Positions 48,974-58,095 of a stretch of DNA of 64,000 nucleotides are shown one piece after another. Where the stretch lies: assembly GCA_013360745.1 (NCBI GenBank), contig JABWBA010000002.1, positions 1 to 64,000 on the forward strand, in the 5' to 3' direction. The stretch comes from Chthonomonadales bacterium (GTDB lineage Bacteria > Armatimonadota > Chthonomonadetes > Chthonomonadales > CAJBBX01). How positions within the stretch are numbered: position 1 is the first letter of the stretch; the number at the start of each line of letters is the position of its first letter. Made by a program: the position numbers and the translations under genes. The notes beneath the pieces were generated by a model. The model was not told the origin of the DNA. It saw only the letters and a program-made list of their open reading frames with translations, and made no database searches.

Positions 48974-49156
48974 GCAGGCTCGGCTTCGCCAGGCTCAGCC
49001 ACCGGGGCGGTACGGGCAATTCATGAATTGCCCCTACGAAAGCGTACCGCAACCCCATGCCTCTTGCCTCTCAGCTCTCAGCTCTCAGCTCTCAGCTCTC
49101 AGCTCTCAGCTCTCAGCTCTCAGCTCTCGGCTTCGCCAGGCTCAGCCACCGGGGCG
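48974..49156 (+). repeat. Composite repeat cluster 9 (A, B, C modules)
   Basis: Palindrome at 49014-49033; variant B ggcttcgccaggctcagccaccgg at both ends; CTCTCAG heptads; linker gaaagcgtaccgcaacccc. Confidence 0.93.
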
Positions 49157-49216
49157 TCGACTTGGCGCGATCAGGTATCCTCCGGTTGAGCATCCCGCAA
49201 CAGGAGACCCCCGCCG

Positions 49217-51109
49217 ATGTCCCATCTCATCGCCATTCTAGCCGCTCTCTGCGTGGCGGTCACGGCCTCGCTGGCTGCGGCGCCGGACGCCATGCCCGAT
49301 ACGTGGGAGGCCGTGGACGCCCTCGGACGCCCGGTCGCCATGCGGGAAGACGCCCCTGCGCCCCGGCCCGGTAAGTTCGTCGGGATCTTCTACTGGACGT
49401 GGCACGTCGGCGACGGCGAGCCCTATAACGTCACGAAGATCATTACCGAGCATCCCGACGCCATCACCAACTACGCGCATCCGGCCTGGGGACCGTGGTT
49501 CGCCCCGCATCACTGGAACGAACCGCTCTTCGGCTTCTACAGAGGCACGGACCGATGGGTCCTGCGCAAGCATGCCGAGATGCTCGCCGCGGCCCAGGTG
49601 GATGCGGTCTTCTTCGACTGCACGAACGGCACGTTTACCTGGGACGAGCAGTACAAGACCCTCTGCGAGGTCTGGACTGCGGCGCGCAAGGACGGCGTCC
49701 AGACCCCCCGCATCGCGTTCATGCTCCCCTTCGGCCCGAGCCCAGACAGCCTGACCAGCCTGAAACACCTCTATGCCGACCTCTACAAACCGGGGCGATG
49801 GCGCGACCTCTGGTTCCTGTGGAAGGGCAAGCCGCTCATCATGGCCTATCCCGATACCCTCGTCGATGTGCCCGACGACCCGGCTGAAACGGAGCTCCGA
49901 CGGGAGATCCGGGCCTTCTTCACCTTCCGCCCGGGCCAGCCCGACTACGTCGACGGCCCGCGGCGCGACGACCAGTGGGGATGGCTCGAGAACTACCCCC
50001 AGCACGGCTATGTCAAGCTCCCGGGAGGCGGATTCGAACAGGTCACCGTCGGTGTGGCCCAGAACGCCGGCGACATCAGCGGAGGCCACTGCTCCGCGTT
50101 CAACCTGCCCGACAGCTACGGCCGAAGCTACACCAAACGGCAGGGGCATGACCGACGGCCCGACGCGCATATGTACGGACTGAACTTCGCCGAGCAATGG
50201 GACCGGGCGTTCGAACTCGACCCCGAGTTCATCTTCATCACCGGATGGAACGAATGGGTCGCCGGGCGGCACAAGCACTGGGGCCTCAAGGACAACGCCT
50301 TCCCCGATCAGTACGACACCGAGCACAGCCGCGACATCGAACCGATGAAGGGCGGTCACGGGGACAACTACTACTACCAGATGGTCGACCGGATACGCCG
50401 TTTCAAAGGCGTGCGTGCGCAGCCAACCGCCTCGGCCCCGAAGACCATCCGCATCGGCGGCCCGGCGGCCCAGTGGGACGACGTAACCCCCGAATACCGG
50501 AGCTGGCCCGGCAACACCAAACCCCGCGACGCCCGTGGGTACGGATCCACCACGTACAAGAGTGCGACAGGCCGAAACGACATCGTCAGCGCCCGAGTGA
50601 CTCGCGACCGGTCCAACGTCTATTTCATGGTCGAATGCGCCGCCCCGATCACCCCGGCCACCGACGCGAACTGGATGTGGCTGCTAATCCAGATTCGTCC
50701 CTCGCTCTCAGCTCTCGGCTCTCAGCCCTCAGCTCTCAGCCCTCAGCCCTCAGCTCTCGGCTCTCAGCCCTCAGCCCCCTTGCCTCTTGCCTCTGGCCCC
50801 TTGCCTAGCTGGGAAGGCTTCCATTTCCTCCTCAACCGCACCGAGCCGGGCGTACTCGAGATCTGCGCCGGCGGGTGGAACTGGAAGCGCGTGGGGAAGG
50901 TCCGCTATGCCGTCCGGGGGAACCGGCTCGAGGTCGCCATCCCGCGCAAGCTCCTCGGCCTGAAGCGGGAGGATCCGATCGATCTCGCCTTCAAGTGGGC
51001 GGACAACGTGCAGAAGCCCGGCGACATCATGGACTTCTACCTGAACGGCGATGCGGCCCCGTTGGGCCGCTTCGTGTGGCGGTGGAGGGCTACGCCACGG
51101 CGCCGATGA
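49217..51109 (+). CDS. GH99/GH71-like secreted glycosidase with C-terminal CBM-like domain carrying a heptad-repeat insertion
   Basis: VGIFYWTWHVGD...HWNEPLFGFYRGTDRWVLRKHAEMLAAAQVDAVFFDCTNG...FITGWNEWVAGRH. Confidence 0.75.
   Translation: MSHLIAILAALCVAVTASLAAAPDAMPDTWEAVDALGRPVAMREDAPAPRPGKFVGIFYWTWHVGDGEPYNVTKIITEHPDAITNYAHPAWGPWFAPHHWNEPLFGFYRGTDRWVLRKHAEMLAAAQVDAVFFDCTNGTFTWDEQYKTLCEVWTAARKDGVQTPRIAFMLPFGPSPDSLTSLKHLYADLYKPGRWRDLWFLWKGKPLIMAYPDTLVDVPDDPAETELRREIRAFFTFRPGQPDYVDGPRRDDQWGWLENYPQHGYVKLPGGGFEQVTVGVAQNAGDISGGHCSAFNLPDSYGRSYTKRQGHDRRPDAHMYGLNFAEQWDRAFELDPEFIFITGWNEWVAGRHKHWGLKDNAFPDQYDTEHSRDIEPMKGGHGDNYYYQMVDRIRRFKGVRAQPTASAPKTIRIGGPAAQWDDVTPEYRSWPGNTKPRDARGYGSTTYKSATGRNDIVSARVTRDRSNVYFMVECAAPITPATDANWMWLLIQIRPSLSALGSQPSALSPQPSALGSQPSAPLPLASGPLPSWEGFHFLLNRTEPGVLEICAGGWNWKRVGKVRYAVRGNRLEVAIPRKLLGLKREDPIDLAFKWADNVQKPGDIMDFYLNGDAAPLGRFVWRWRATPRRR
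50701..50806 (+). repeat. C-module heptad array inside the GH99-like CDS
   Basis: ctcgctctcagctctcggctctcagccctcagctctcag...; encodes LSALGSQPSALSPQPSALGSQPSAPLPLASGPLPS in frame. Confidence 0.95.
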
Positions 51110-51749
51110 AGCGGAGCACGAGGACGTAGTGGCAGCCGCTGCCGGCCATGACGAAGAGATGCCATAGGTCGTGCCCATCAAACACATTCGGCCAGCGGCG
51201 GGGCCATTCCGTGGCGTAGAACACCACGCCGCCGGTATAGGCAAGGCCGCCGCCGACAAGCCACCACAGGGCCGCAGGAGGCAGCGCAGCGCGGATGGGG
51301 CCGAGGGCGATGATCGCCAGCCACCCCATGAGAATATACAGGGTGACCCGAACCCAGTGGGGGCAGGTGCGCCACAGGACCATCGCCAGGATCCCCGCAA
51401 CGGCCAGCCCCCAGACCGCGCCGAAAATGCTCCAGCCCCATCCGCCCCGCAGGGCGACCAGACAGAGAGGCGTATAGGTGCCGGCGATCAACAGGAAGAT
51501 GCTCATGTGGTCGAGCTTATTGAGCCAGCGGATGGCCTTCGGGCCTACGCGCAGCGAATGGTACAGGGCGCTGGCCGTATAGAGAATGATGAGCGTCGCG
51601 CCGTAGATCGCGAAGCTTACGGTATGCCATGCGCGCCCGTGGGCGGCGATGAGCAGATAGACGAGGCCGACAACGGAGAGGATCGCGGCGAAGCCGTGGG
51701 ACAGCCCGCTGAATGGTTGGCGCAGGACTTTATTGAGACGGAACGGCAT
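51090..51749 (-). CDS. Hemolysin III family (YqfA/PAQR-like) membrane protein
   Basis: QPFSGLSHGFAAILSVVGLVYLL, YTASALYHSL, LDHMSIFLLIAGTYTPLCLVAL, FDGHDLWHLFVMAGSGCHYV. Confidence 0.93.
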   Translation of the reverse strand: MPFRLNKVLRQPFSGLSHGFAAILSVVGLVYLLIAAHGRAWHTVSFAIYGATLIILYTASALYHSLRVGPKAIRWLNKLDHMSIFLLIAGTYTPLCLVALRGGWGWSIFGAVWGLAVAGILAMVLWRTCPHWVRVTLYILMGWLAIIALGPIRAALPPAALWWLVGGGLAYTGGVVFYATEWPRRWPNVFDGHDLWHLFVMAGSGCHYVLVLRFIGAVA

Positions 51750-51904
51750 GAACGCTCCCTGGGTAACGGGCTGCATCGAACTAACGGATATCCATACGTT
51801 TCGATGGCCCTGGTCGTTTGCGTGCGTCTCGCCCATTCCCCGAGAATGGGGCGGGCGGCCGCGACGGACCGCCCGCTGGTTCATCCGGGACGCTGGGGCG
51901 AGAA

Positions 51905-52765
51905 CTAGGGGCGCGGTCGCACCGCCGGTCTGATCTCCCGCATGGTCGCCCGGTACCACTGGACGCACTTGCGGACGTTCTCGAGGAGTTCGGCGCCCGA
52001 TGTTCGCTCATACTCGATGGAGATCGGCCCCCTGAAGCCCTGCGCGACGAGCTCCTGCAGCTGGGCCTTGACATCGCCGGCTCCCGTTCCGAAGGGGACG
52101 TCCTCTTTCTCGGTGTTCAGGTCCTTGAAGTGCAGAGAGGTGATCCGGCCTTTGAGCTGCTTCAACGCGTCGACGGGATTGATACCCGAGCGGTACCAGT
52201 GTCCGGTGTCGGCGCAGGCTCCCACGAACGAATCGATCCCGTCGACGGCCTTCAGAACCGTCTCGGGGCTCCAGTAGTGCGAGGGTTTCGGGTGGTTATG
52301 GATGCCGACCTTGATGTTGTACTCCCGGCAGAGTTTGCCGATCATCGACAGGGCAGCTTCCGGCGGCTCGGAGTTGATCACGCCGATCCCCATGGTCTTG
52401 GCGAACTCGAAGACCTTCCGATTCTCTTCTTCGTTCTCACCGAGACCGACGACTCCATAGGCGACGGCCCGCACCTGTTTGGCCTGGAGACGGGCCTTGA
52501 CCTCGGCGATCACCTCGGGCGAGGCGTTGTGATCGAAGCCGATCGGGTTGTCCTTGGACAGCTTCTGACCGGGGAAGAACTCGACATTCCGGATGCCGAG
52601 GCTGTTGACCGTGTCGATGGTGTCCAGGACGGTCAGCTCGCGGAAGGTCCACGCCTGGCACGAGAGCTGCATGCCCGCACGGCGCGGACGCTGGGCCTGC
52701 GGGGCCTGGGCGAGGGCGAACCCGCCGATGGAGGCGATCAATACGATGGAGGCTAGGATACGCAT
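51905..52765 (-). CDS. Secreted sugar phosphate isomerase/epimerase (TIM barrel)
   Basis: Signal peptide; LSCQAWTFRELTVLDTIDTVNSLGIRNVEFFPGQ, VGACADTGHWYRSGINPVDAL, LHFKDLN. Confidence 0.9.
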   Translation of the reverse strand: MRILASIVLIASIGGFALAQAPQAQRPRRAGMQLSCQAWTFRELTVLDTIDTVNSLGIRNVEFFPGQKLSKDNPIGFDHNASPEVIAEVKARLQAKQVRAVAYGVVGLGENEEENRKVFEFAKTMGIGVINSEPPEAALSMIGKLCREYNIKVGIHNHPKPSHYWSPETVLKAVDGIDSFVGACADTGHWYRSGINPVDALKQLKGRITSLHFKDLNTEKEDVPFGTGAGDVKAQLQELVAQGFRGPISIEYERTSGAELLENVRKCVQWYRATMREIRPAVRPRP

Positions 52766-52816
52766 GGTAAGGACTCCTTTCCTGACTCGACGATCATGAT
52801 ACACGGATGCGCAAGA

Positions 52817-54172
52817 TCATGCCGCGGCTTCGAGCGCCGATTGGGCGCGCTGGATCATATCACGAGCGTCCCGTTCTGTGGGGGCCTCCGCGATGACGCG
52901 GATGATCGGTTCGGTGTTGCTGGCTCTCGCCTGCAGCCACCGATCGGACCACAGGATCTTGACGCCGTCGATCTCATCCAGCCGACCATCGGCGAAGGCC
53001 TCCCGCAGTCTTCGGAGGGCGACCGGGACGTCCCTCGGACGAGTCGCGATCCGGGTCTTCAGCATCGCGTACGAGGGTATCGCACCCCGGAGCTCGTGGA
53101 TCGATCGTCCGGTCACCGCCATCGCTTCGAGAACGCGCCCCATGGCGACGAAGCTGTCCCGACACGGGTTGATCTGCGGCGCGATGACCCCGCCGTTGCC
53201 TTCACCGCCGATCTCGGCCCCAACCTCGAGCATCCGCTCCACGACGTTTACTTCGCCCACCCTCGTTCGGTAGAGCGTCGAGCCGGTCTCCGCGCAGATA
53301 TCATCGATCATCCTGCTCGTCGATACGTTGACCACCACCGGGCCCGGACGAACCGAGGTCACCTGCCGTACGGCCAGCGCGAGCGTCAGCTCTTCGCCGA
53401 GAGGCCTGCCGTCCGAATCGGCGATGGCGAGACGGTCCGCATCGGCGTCCTGAATGAACCCGATGTCCGCGCCGCATTCCCTAACGGCCCGCGTGAGGTC
53501 CCCCATATGCTCGGGAATCGGCTCGGGATCATGCGGGAACGGCCGGTTCGGGTCCGTATGGATCGCGGTCACGCGACAGCCGAGCGCCCGAAGAAACTCG
53601 GGCGTCGCATGCGAGGCCGCGCCGTTGCAGCAATCTACCGCCACGTGAATGTGAGCCGCCCGAATCGCCCCTGTATCCAGCGCGGCCAGGACGGCGCTGC
53701 GGTGCCGCTCGATGGCCGTGTCGTCGGTACGGATCGGCTCGACGGACATGCCGTCGACTCGGGGATAGGCCCCCTGATGGTACAGGTCCGTCAGCTCGGC
53801 GGCTTCATGGGGACGGAGCAGGATGCCGTCGGCTCCGAAGAACTTCAGCGCATTCCACTCGATGGGATTATGGCTTGCGGTCAGGCAGACGCCGCCGAAC
53901 GCTCCGGTTTCGCGAAGGTGCAGCTGCAGCGACGGGACCGGCAGGATCCCGACGTCCACCGGCGCGCAGCCGACGCTCAAGAGACCCGCAAATACGGCAT
54001 GCTTCACCATGTCCCGGGACGGCCGGCTGTCGGTTCCCACCACGATGGGCCCGGCCCCCGCATAGGTGCCGAACGCCGCCGCGAACGAGGTGACGAGCTG
54101 CGGCGTCAGGGCATTGCCTACGACACCGCGAACCCCCGATATGCTGATCTTCAGGGCGAGCTGTTTGCTCAT
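52817..54172 (-). CDS. Phosphoglucosamine/phosphomannomutase family protein (canonical)
   Basis: ISGVRGVVG, LTASHNPIEWNALKFFG, FIQDADADRLAIAD, SNTEPIIRVIAEA. Confidence 0.93.
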   Translation of the reverse strand: MSKQLALKISISGVRGVVGNALTPQLVTSFAAAFGTYAGAGPIVVGTDSRPSRDMVKHAVFAGLLSVGCAPVDVGILPVPSLQLHLRETGAFGGVCLTASHNPIEWNALKFFGADGILLRPHEAAELTDLYHQGAYPRVDGMSVEPIRTDDTAIERHRSAVLAALDTGAIRAAHIHVAVDCCNGAASHATPEFLRALGCRVTAIHTDPNRPFPHDPEPIPEHMGDLTRAVRECGADIGFIQDADADRLAIADSDGRPLGEELTLALAVRQVTSVRPGPVVVNVSTSRMIDDICAETGSTLYRTRVGEVNVVERMLEVGAEIGGEGNGGVIAPQINPCRDSFVAMGRVLEAMAVTGRSIHELRGAIPSYAMLKTRIATRPRDVPVALRRLREAFADGRLDEIDGVKILWSDRWLQARASNTEPIIRVIAEAPTERDARDMIQRAQSALEAAA

Positions 54173-54173
54173 C

Positions 54174-55538
54174 TCAGCGGCCTCCGTACGCCCACGCCGC
54201 CCGGCGCGTGAGGGCCATCGTGCTGCTGAACAGCTCCTCGGCCCGGCCCTCGGTCTCAGCCTCAACGATCACCCGGAGCAGCGGCTCGGTATTCGATGCG
54301 CGGATGTGCAGCCACGCATCCGGCCAATCGAACCGAATCCCGTCGGACAGGTCCGGTCGGGTATCGGCAAACCGCTCACGGATCCCTTCGAGGAGCCTGT
54401 AGACCTGTTCGGGAGGGCAGCGCAGCTCACCCTTCCGCATGTGGTATTCGGGCAGCGAGCTCGCGCTGATCTCGAGGGGAACGTCGTGCAGGGCGCTGTG
54501 TTCCAGCAGAAGGCCGAGCGTCAGGAGCGCATCGAAGGTATGGGCGGTCGGGAGGAGGGCGACGCCTCCGTTGCCCTCGCCGGCGATCACGGCGGCCTCA
54601 TTGAGCGCCCGCTCCATGACGTGCCCCTCGCCTACCGACGTCCGATAACACGGACACCCGCATTCCGCCGCGAGCGCCTCGGTCATCCGGGATGTCGACT
54701 GATTGATCACCACCGACCCGACCTTCCGGATCAGGGCTGCTCGAACCGCGAGCGGGAGGGTCGCCTCCTCCGACAGGGCTTGTCCGGACCCGAGGACAAG
54801 GCCCAGCCGATCGCCGTCGATGTTGAGCGCAGCCCCGAGGTCGGCATCCACGCTTCTCATCAACGCCGCCAGCTGCCGCATATTCGCGGGGGACGGGGCA
54901 GGCGGATGGGCAAACTGCCCCGAGGCGTCATCGTTAAGCCCGATCAGCGTACAACCGGCTCGCTCCAGAAACGCCCGACCGGCGTCGGTTGCGGCGCCGT
55001 TGCAGAAATCCAGAGCCACCCGGAACTTCCGTCCGCGGATGGCCCCGATGTCCAGCGCATCGCAGAGGGTATCGACGTAGTCGTCGATCATGGTCGGAGC
55101 CGACCGAACGCCCCTCAGGCCATGCCACGGCGCCAGAAGGAACGCCGACGCGTGGTAGATATCGAGGAGCTCCTCGGTGTTGGCCGAGTTCAACAGCCCT
55201 CCATCGGGGCCAAGGAACTTCAGGGCGTTCCAACGTCCGTCGTTATGGCTGCCCGTGATCGAGATGCCGCCGGCAGCGCCGAGACGCCGCACCGCATGGG
55301 AGACCATCGGCGTGGTGCAGATCCCGAGATCGATCGTATCGGCGCCGGTCGAGATGAGCGCGGCGAGGACCGCCGAATGGAACAGGGTCGAGCTCGGCCT
55401 CGTATCCCTGCCAATCACCACGGTTTCGCCGCCGCAATAGGTGCCAAACGCCGCCGCGAAATCGACGACCAGTTCGGGGGTCATCGCATCGCCGACGACT
55501 CCCCGCACACCCGAGGTACCGATCTTCAGTTGTCTCAT
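54174..55538 (-). CDS. Phosphohexomutase-family paralog with altered active-site loops
   Basis: TSGVRGVVGDAMTPELVVDFAAAFGTY, ITGSHNDGRWNALKFLG, ALNIDGDRLGLV, SNTEPLLRVIVEA. Confidence 0.88.
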   Translation of the reverse strand: MRQLKIGTSGVRGVVGDAMTPELVVDFAAAFGTYCGGETVVIGRDTRPSSTLFHSAVLAALISTGADTIDLGICTTPMVSHAVRRLGAAGGISITGSHNDGRWNALKFLGPDGGLLNSANTEELLDIYHASAFLLAPWHGLRGVRSAPTMIDDYVDTLCDALDIGAIRGRKFRVALDFCNGAATDAGRAFLERAGCTLIGLNDDASGQFAHPPAPSPANMRQLAALMRSVDADLGAALNIDGDRLGLVLGSGQALSEEATLPLAVRAALIRKVGSVVINQSTSRMTEALAAECGCPCYRTSVGEGHVMERALNEAAVIAGEGNGGVALLPTAHTFDALLTLGLLLEHSALHDVPLEISASSLPEYHMRKGELRCPPEQVYRLLEGIRERFADTRPDLSDGIRFDWPDAWLHIRASNTEPLLRVIVEAETEGRAEELFSSTMALTRRAAWAYGGR

Positions 55539-55746
55539 TGTGCCGTATCACCGATTGTACCGCAGGCGGGCGCAGGCGATATACCCGCGGCGCGTGCCGA
55601 GCTGCTGGAGGAATCGCGCCTCGGTCCGACGAAGTTCACGAAGCCATGCCCCTCGCAACTCCCATTGTCGATCGCCCGTGCGCCTTTTATGGTCTACGAT
55701 GCGGTCGGCGCCGCCTGCCTGCAACCCGCCCTCACGGAGAACGGTT

Positions 55747-58086
55747 ATGCTCGCCTACAGTCTGGTCCCGATCGCGATGAGCCTGATGCCGGGTCCCGGT
55801 CCGATCGACCTGTCCCGAGCCGTCATCGTGGTTCGGGGGGATGGAGCTCCGGAAGTCGAGCGGACGGCCGCCCAGGTCCTCTCGGAAGAGGTCGAACTTC
55901 GCTCCGGCCTGCGCTGGCCAGGGGTCACCGCCTGGCCCGCCCAGGGCTGGACGATCGCGCTTGTCGCGGGCCCCGACCGGGCGCTCCACGGACGGATCCG
56001 GCCGATCGACGCACCCGACGTCGCGGACGCGTACGCCATCCACGCCGAACCGCAAACGGCCACGCTCTGGGTCGTCGGCCATGATCCTCGCGGGGCGCTC
56101 TTTGGGGTCGGCCGCCTTCTGCGGCGGCTCGAATGCCGCAAGGGCAAGGTTCTGCTTCCTGAACCGCTGAGTCTGCGGACCGCGCCGGCCTATCCGATTC
56201 GGGGCCATCAGCTCGGCTATCGCGCCACGGCCAACTCGTACGATGCCTGGAAGCCGGAGCAGTACGATCGATACATCCGCGAGCTCACCTTCTTCGGTAC
56301 GAATGCGATCGAGAACATCCCGCTGCAGGACGAACGGCCGATCATCTCCCGTGTCCCTCGCGAGACGATGAACGTCGAAATCAGCCGGATCTGCGGCCGC
56401 TACGGCCTCGATCACTGGCTATGGACTCCCATCGAGTTCGACCTTACGGACGTCGCCCGCCGCGCGGAGTGGCTCGCCTATCATCGCAAACTCTTCCGCG
56501 ACCTGCCGCATCTGGCCGGTGTGTTCGTGCCGGGCGGCGATCCCGGGAGCAACGATCCCGAGCAGGTCCTCCCCTGTCTCGTGGACCTCTGGGACGCACT
56601 CAAGCAGAGCCACCCGGAGGCCCGCATCTGGATGTCGATGCAGGGCTTCAACCGGTTTCAAGAGGACTACGTGTATCGCTGGATCGAGGAGAACCGGCCC
56701 GCGTGGCTTGCGGGGCTGGTCGGCGGCCCGTCCAGCGCGCCGCTGCACGTCGTCCGCGCGCGGCTTCCGAAAGGCTACAAACTCCGGGACTATCCGGACA
56801 TCACGCATTGCGTGCGCGCCCAGTTCCCGGTCCCCTACTGGGATCCGGCCTTCGCCTTCACGCTCGGGAGGGAACCGGTCAACCCTCGTCCGTCGTTCTA
56901 CGCCGATATCCATCACGACACGGCGATGTTCACCGATGGCTTCATCACCTATTCCGACGGCGTCCACGACGACCTGAACAAATGCGTATGGAGCGCTCTG
57001 GGCTGGGACCCGAAGGGCGATCTCCGTACGGTGGTTACGGAGTACGCCCGGGTATTCCTGGGCGCGGATGTCGCCGAAGACGCCGCGGCCGGGCTCTTCG
57101 CGCTCGAGCGCAACTGGATCGGCTCGCTGATCGACAACGGAACGGTGGACGGAACCTATGCCCTCTGGCAGCGGCTCCAGCGCGAACACAGCGATCTTCG
57201 AGACAGCTGGCGAGCCCAGATGTACGCCCTGCGCGCTGCCTACGATCTCTACACGCGCAAACGGTTGATCCATGAGCGAGACCTTGAGCTGAGGGCGAAC
57301 GCCGCTCTCCTCGATGCGCCGACCTCGGGATCCGAGCAGGCGGTTGCGAGGGCGAGAGAGATACTCGATGCGCCACCAATCGAGCAGAACCTGGCCCGGG
57401 AGGTTACCGCCCTCTGCGACGCGCTGTATCGATCCATCGGGCTCCAGACCAGCGTTGCGAAGTACGGGGCCATCGGCGCCGAGCGGGGCGCGACGCTCGA
57501 CTTTCTCGATTACCCGCTGAACAATCGGTGGTGGCTCGAGGATGAGATGGCGAGGGCCCTCACGCTCAGCACGGAAGGGGAACGAGTCGGCAGACTGGGG
57601 CAAATCGCCCGGTGGGAGGATCCGGGCCCGGGAGGCTTCTACGACGATATCGGGAATGTCGGCCGATCCCCGCACGAGATCCGCCACGAGCGTCTCGAAC
57701 GCCCCATCCTCGATATGGACCATATGGCGCTCCCGGGGGCCATGTGGTGGGTAGGCAAGCACGAGCACGCCCGCGCGCGCCAATCATGGATCACCAGCAT
57801 GGACTGGCCGAAGGGGCTCCGGTACGCCGGGCTCGATCCGAACGCCGATTACACCGTCCGGACCACCGGATACGGCGATTGCTTCGTTCGGGCCAACGGC
57901 GTTCGGCTGACGCCCACGCTCTACGGCAAGGAGCTGGGCGCCGTCAAGGAGTTCCCCGTACCCCGGGGTCTCTATACCGATGGTATGCTGACGATCACGT
58001 TCGATCCCACTTTTGAACCCGACCTGAACTGGCGCGTCCAGTCCCGCCTGTGCGAGGTGTGGCTCATCCGGACATCGAACCGATAG
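55747..58086 (+). CDS. Large glycosidase-like protein (alpha-glucuronidase/hexosaminidase N-domain-like architecture)
   Basis: AVIVVRGDGAPEVERTAAQVLSEEVELRSGLRWP, VVGHDPRGALFGVGRLLRRLE, PIRGHQLGYRATANSYDAWKPEQYDRYIRELTFFGTNAIENIP. Confidence 0.65.
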   Translation: MLAYSLVPIAMSLMPGPGPIDLSRAVIVVRGDGAPEVERTAAQVLSEEVELRSGLRWPGVTAWPAQGWTIALVAGPDRALHGRIRPIDAPDVADAYAIHAEPQTATLWVVGHDPRGALFGVGRLLRRLECRKGKVLLPEPLSLRTAPAYPIRGHQLGYRATANSYDAWKPEQYDRYIRELTFFGTNAIENIPLQDERPIISRVPRETMNVEISRICGRYGLDHWLWTPIEFDLTDVARRAEWLAYHRKLFRDLPHLAGVFVPGGDPGSNDPEQVLPCLVDLWDALKQSHPEARIWMSMQGFNRFQEDYVYRWIEENRPAWLAGLVGGPSSAPLHVVRARLPKGYKLRDYPDITHCVRAQFPVPYWDPAFAFTLGREPVNPRPSFYADIHHDTAMFTDGFITYSDGVHDDLNKCVWSALGWDPKGDLRTVVTEYARVFLGADVAEDAAAGLFALERNWIGSLIDNGTVDGTYALWQRLQREHSDLRDSWRAQMYALRAAYDLYTRKRLIHERDLELRANAALLDAPTSGSEQAVARAREILDAPPIEQNLAREVTALCDALYRSIGLQTSVAKYGAIGAERGATLDFLDYPLNNRWWLEDEMARALTLSTEGERVGRLGQIARWEDPGPGGFYDDIGNVGRSPHEIRHERLERPILDMDHMALPGAMWWVGKHEHARARQSWITSMDWPKGLRYAGLDPNADYTVRTTGYGDCFVRANGVRLTPTLYGKELGAVKEFPVPRGLYTDGMLTITFDPTFEPDLNWRVQSRLCEVWLIRTSNR

Positions 58087-58095
58087 GAGACGCCC

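Noticed and set aside
56419-57783. 454-aa minus-strand ORF opposite the large glycosidase
   Set aside because: Shadow ORF from high GC third positions.
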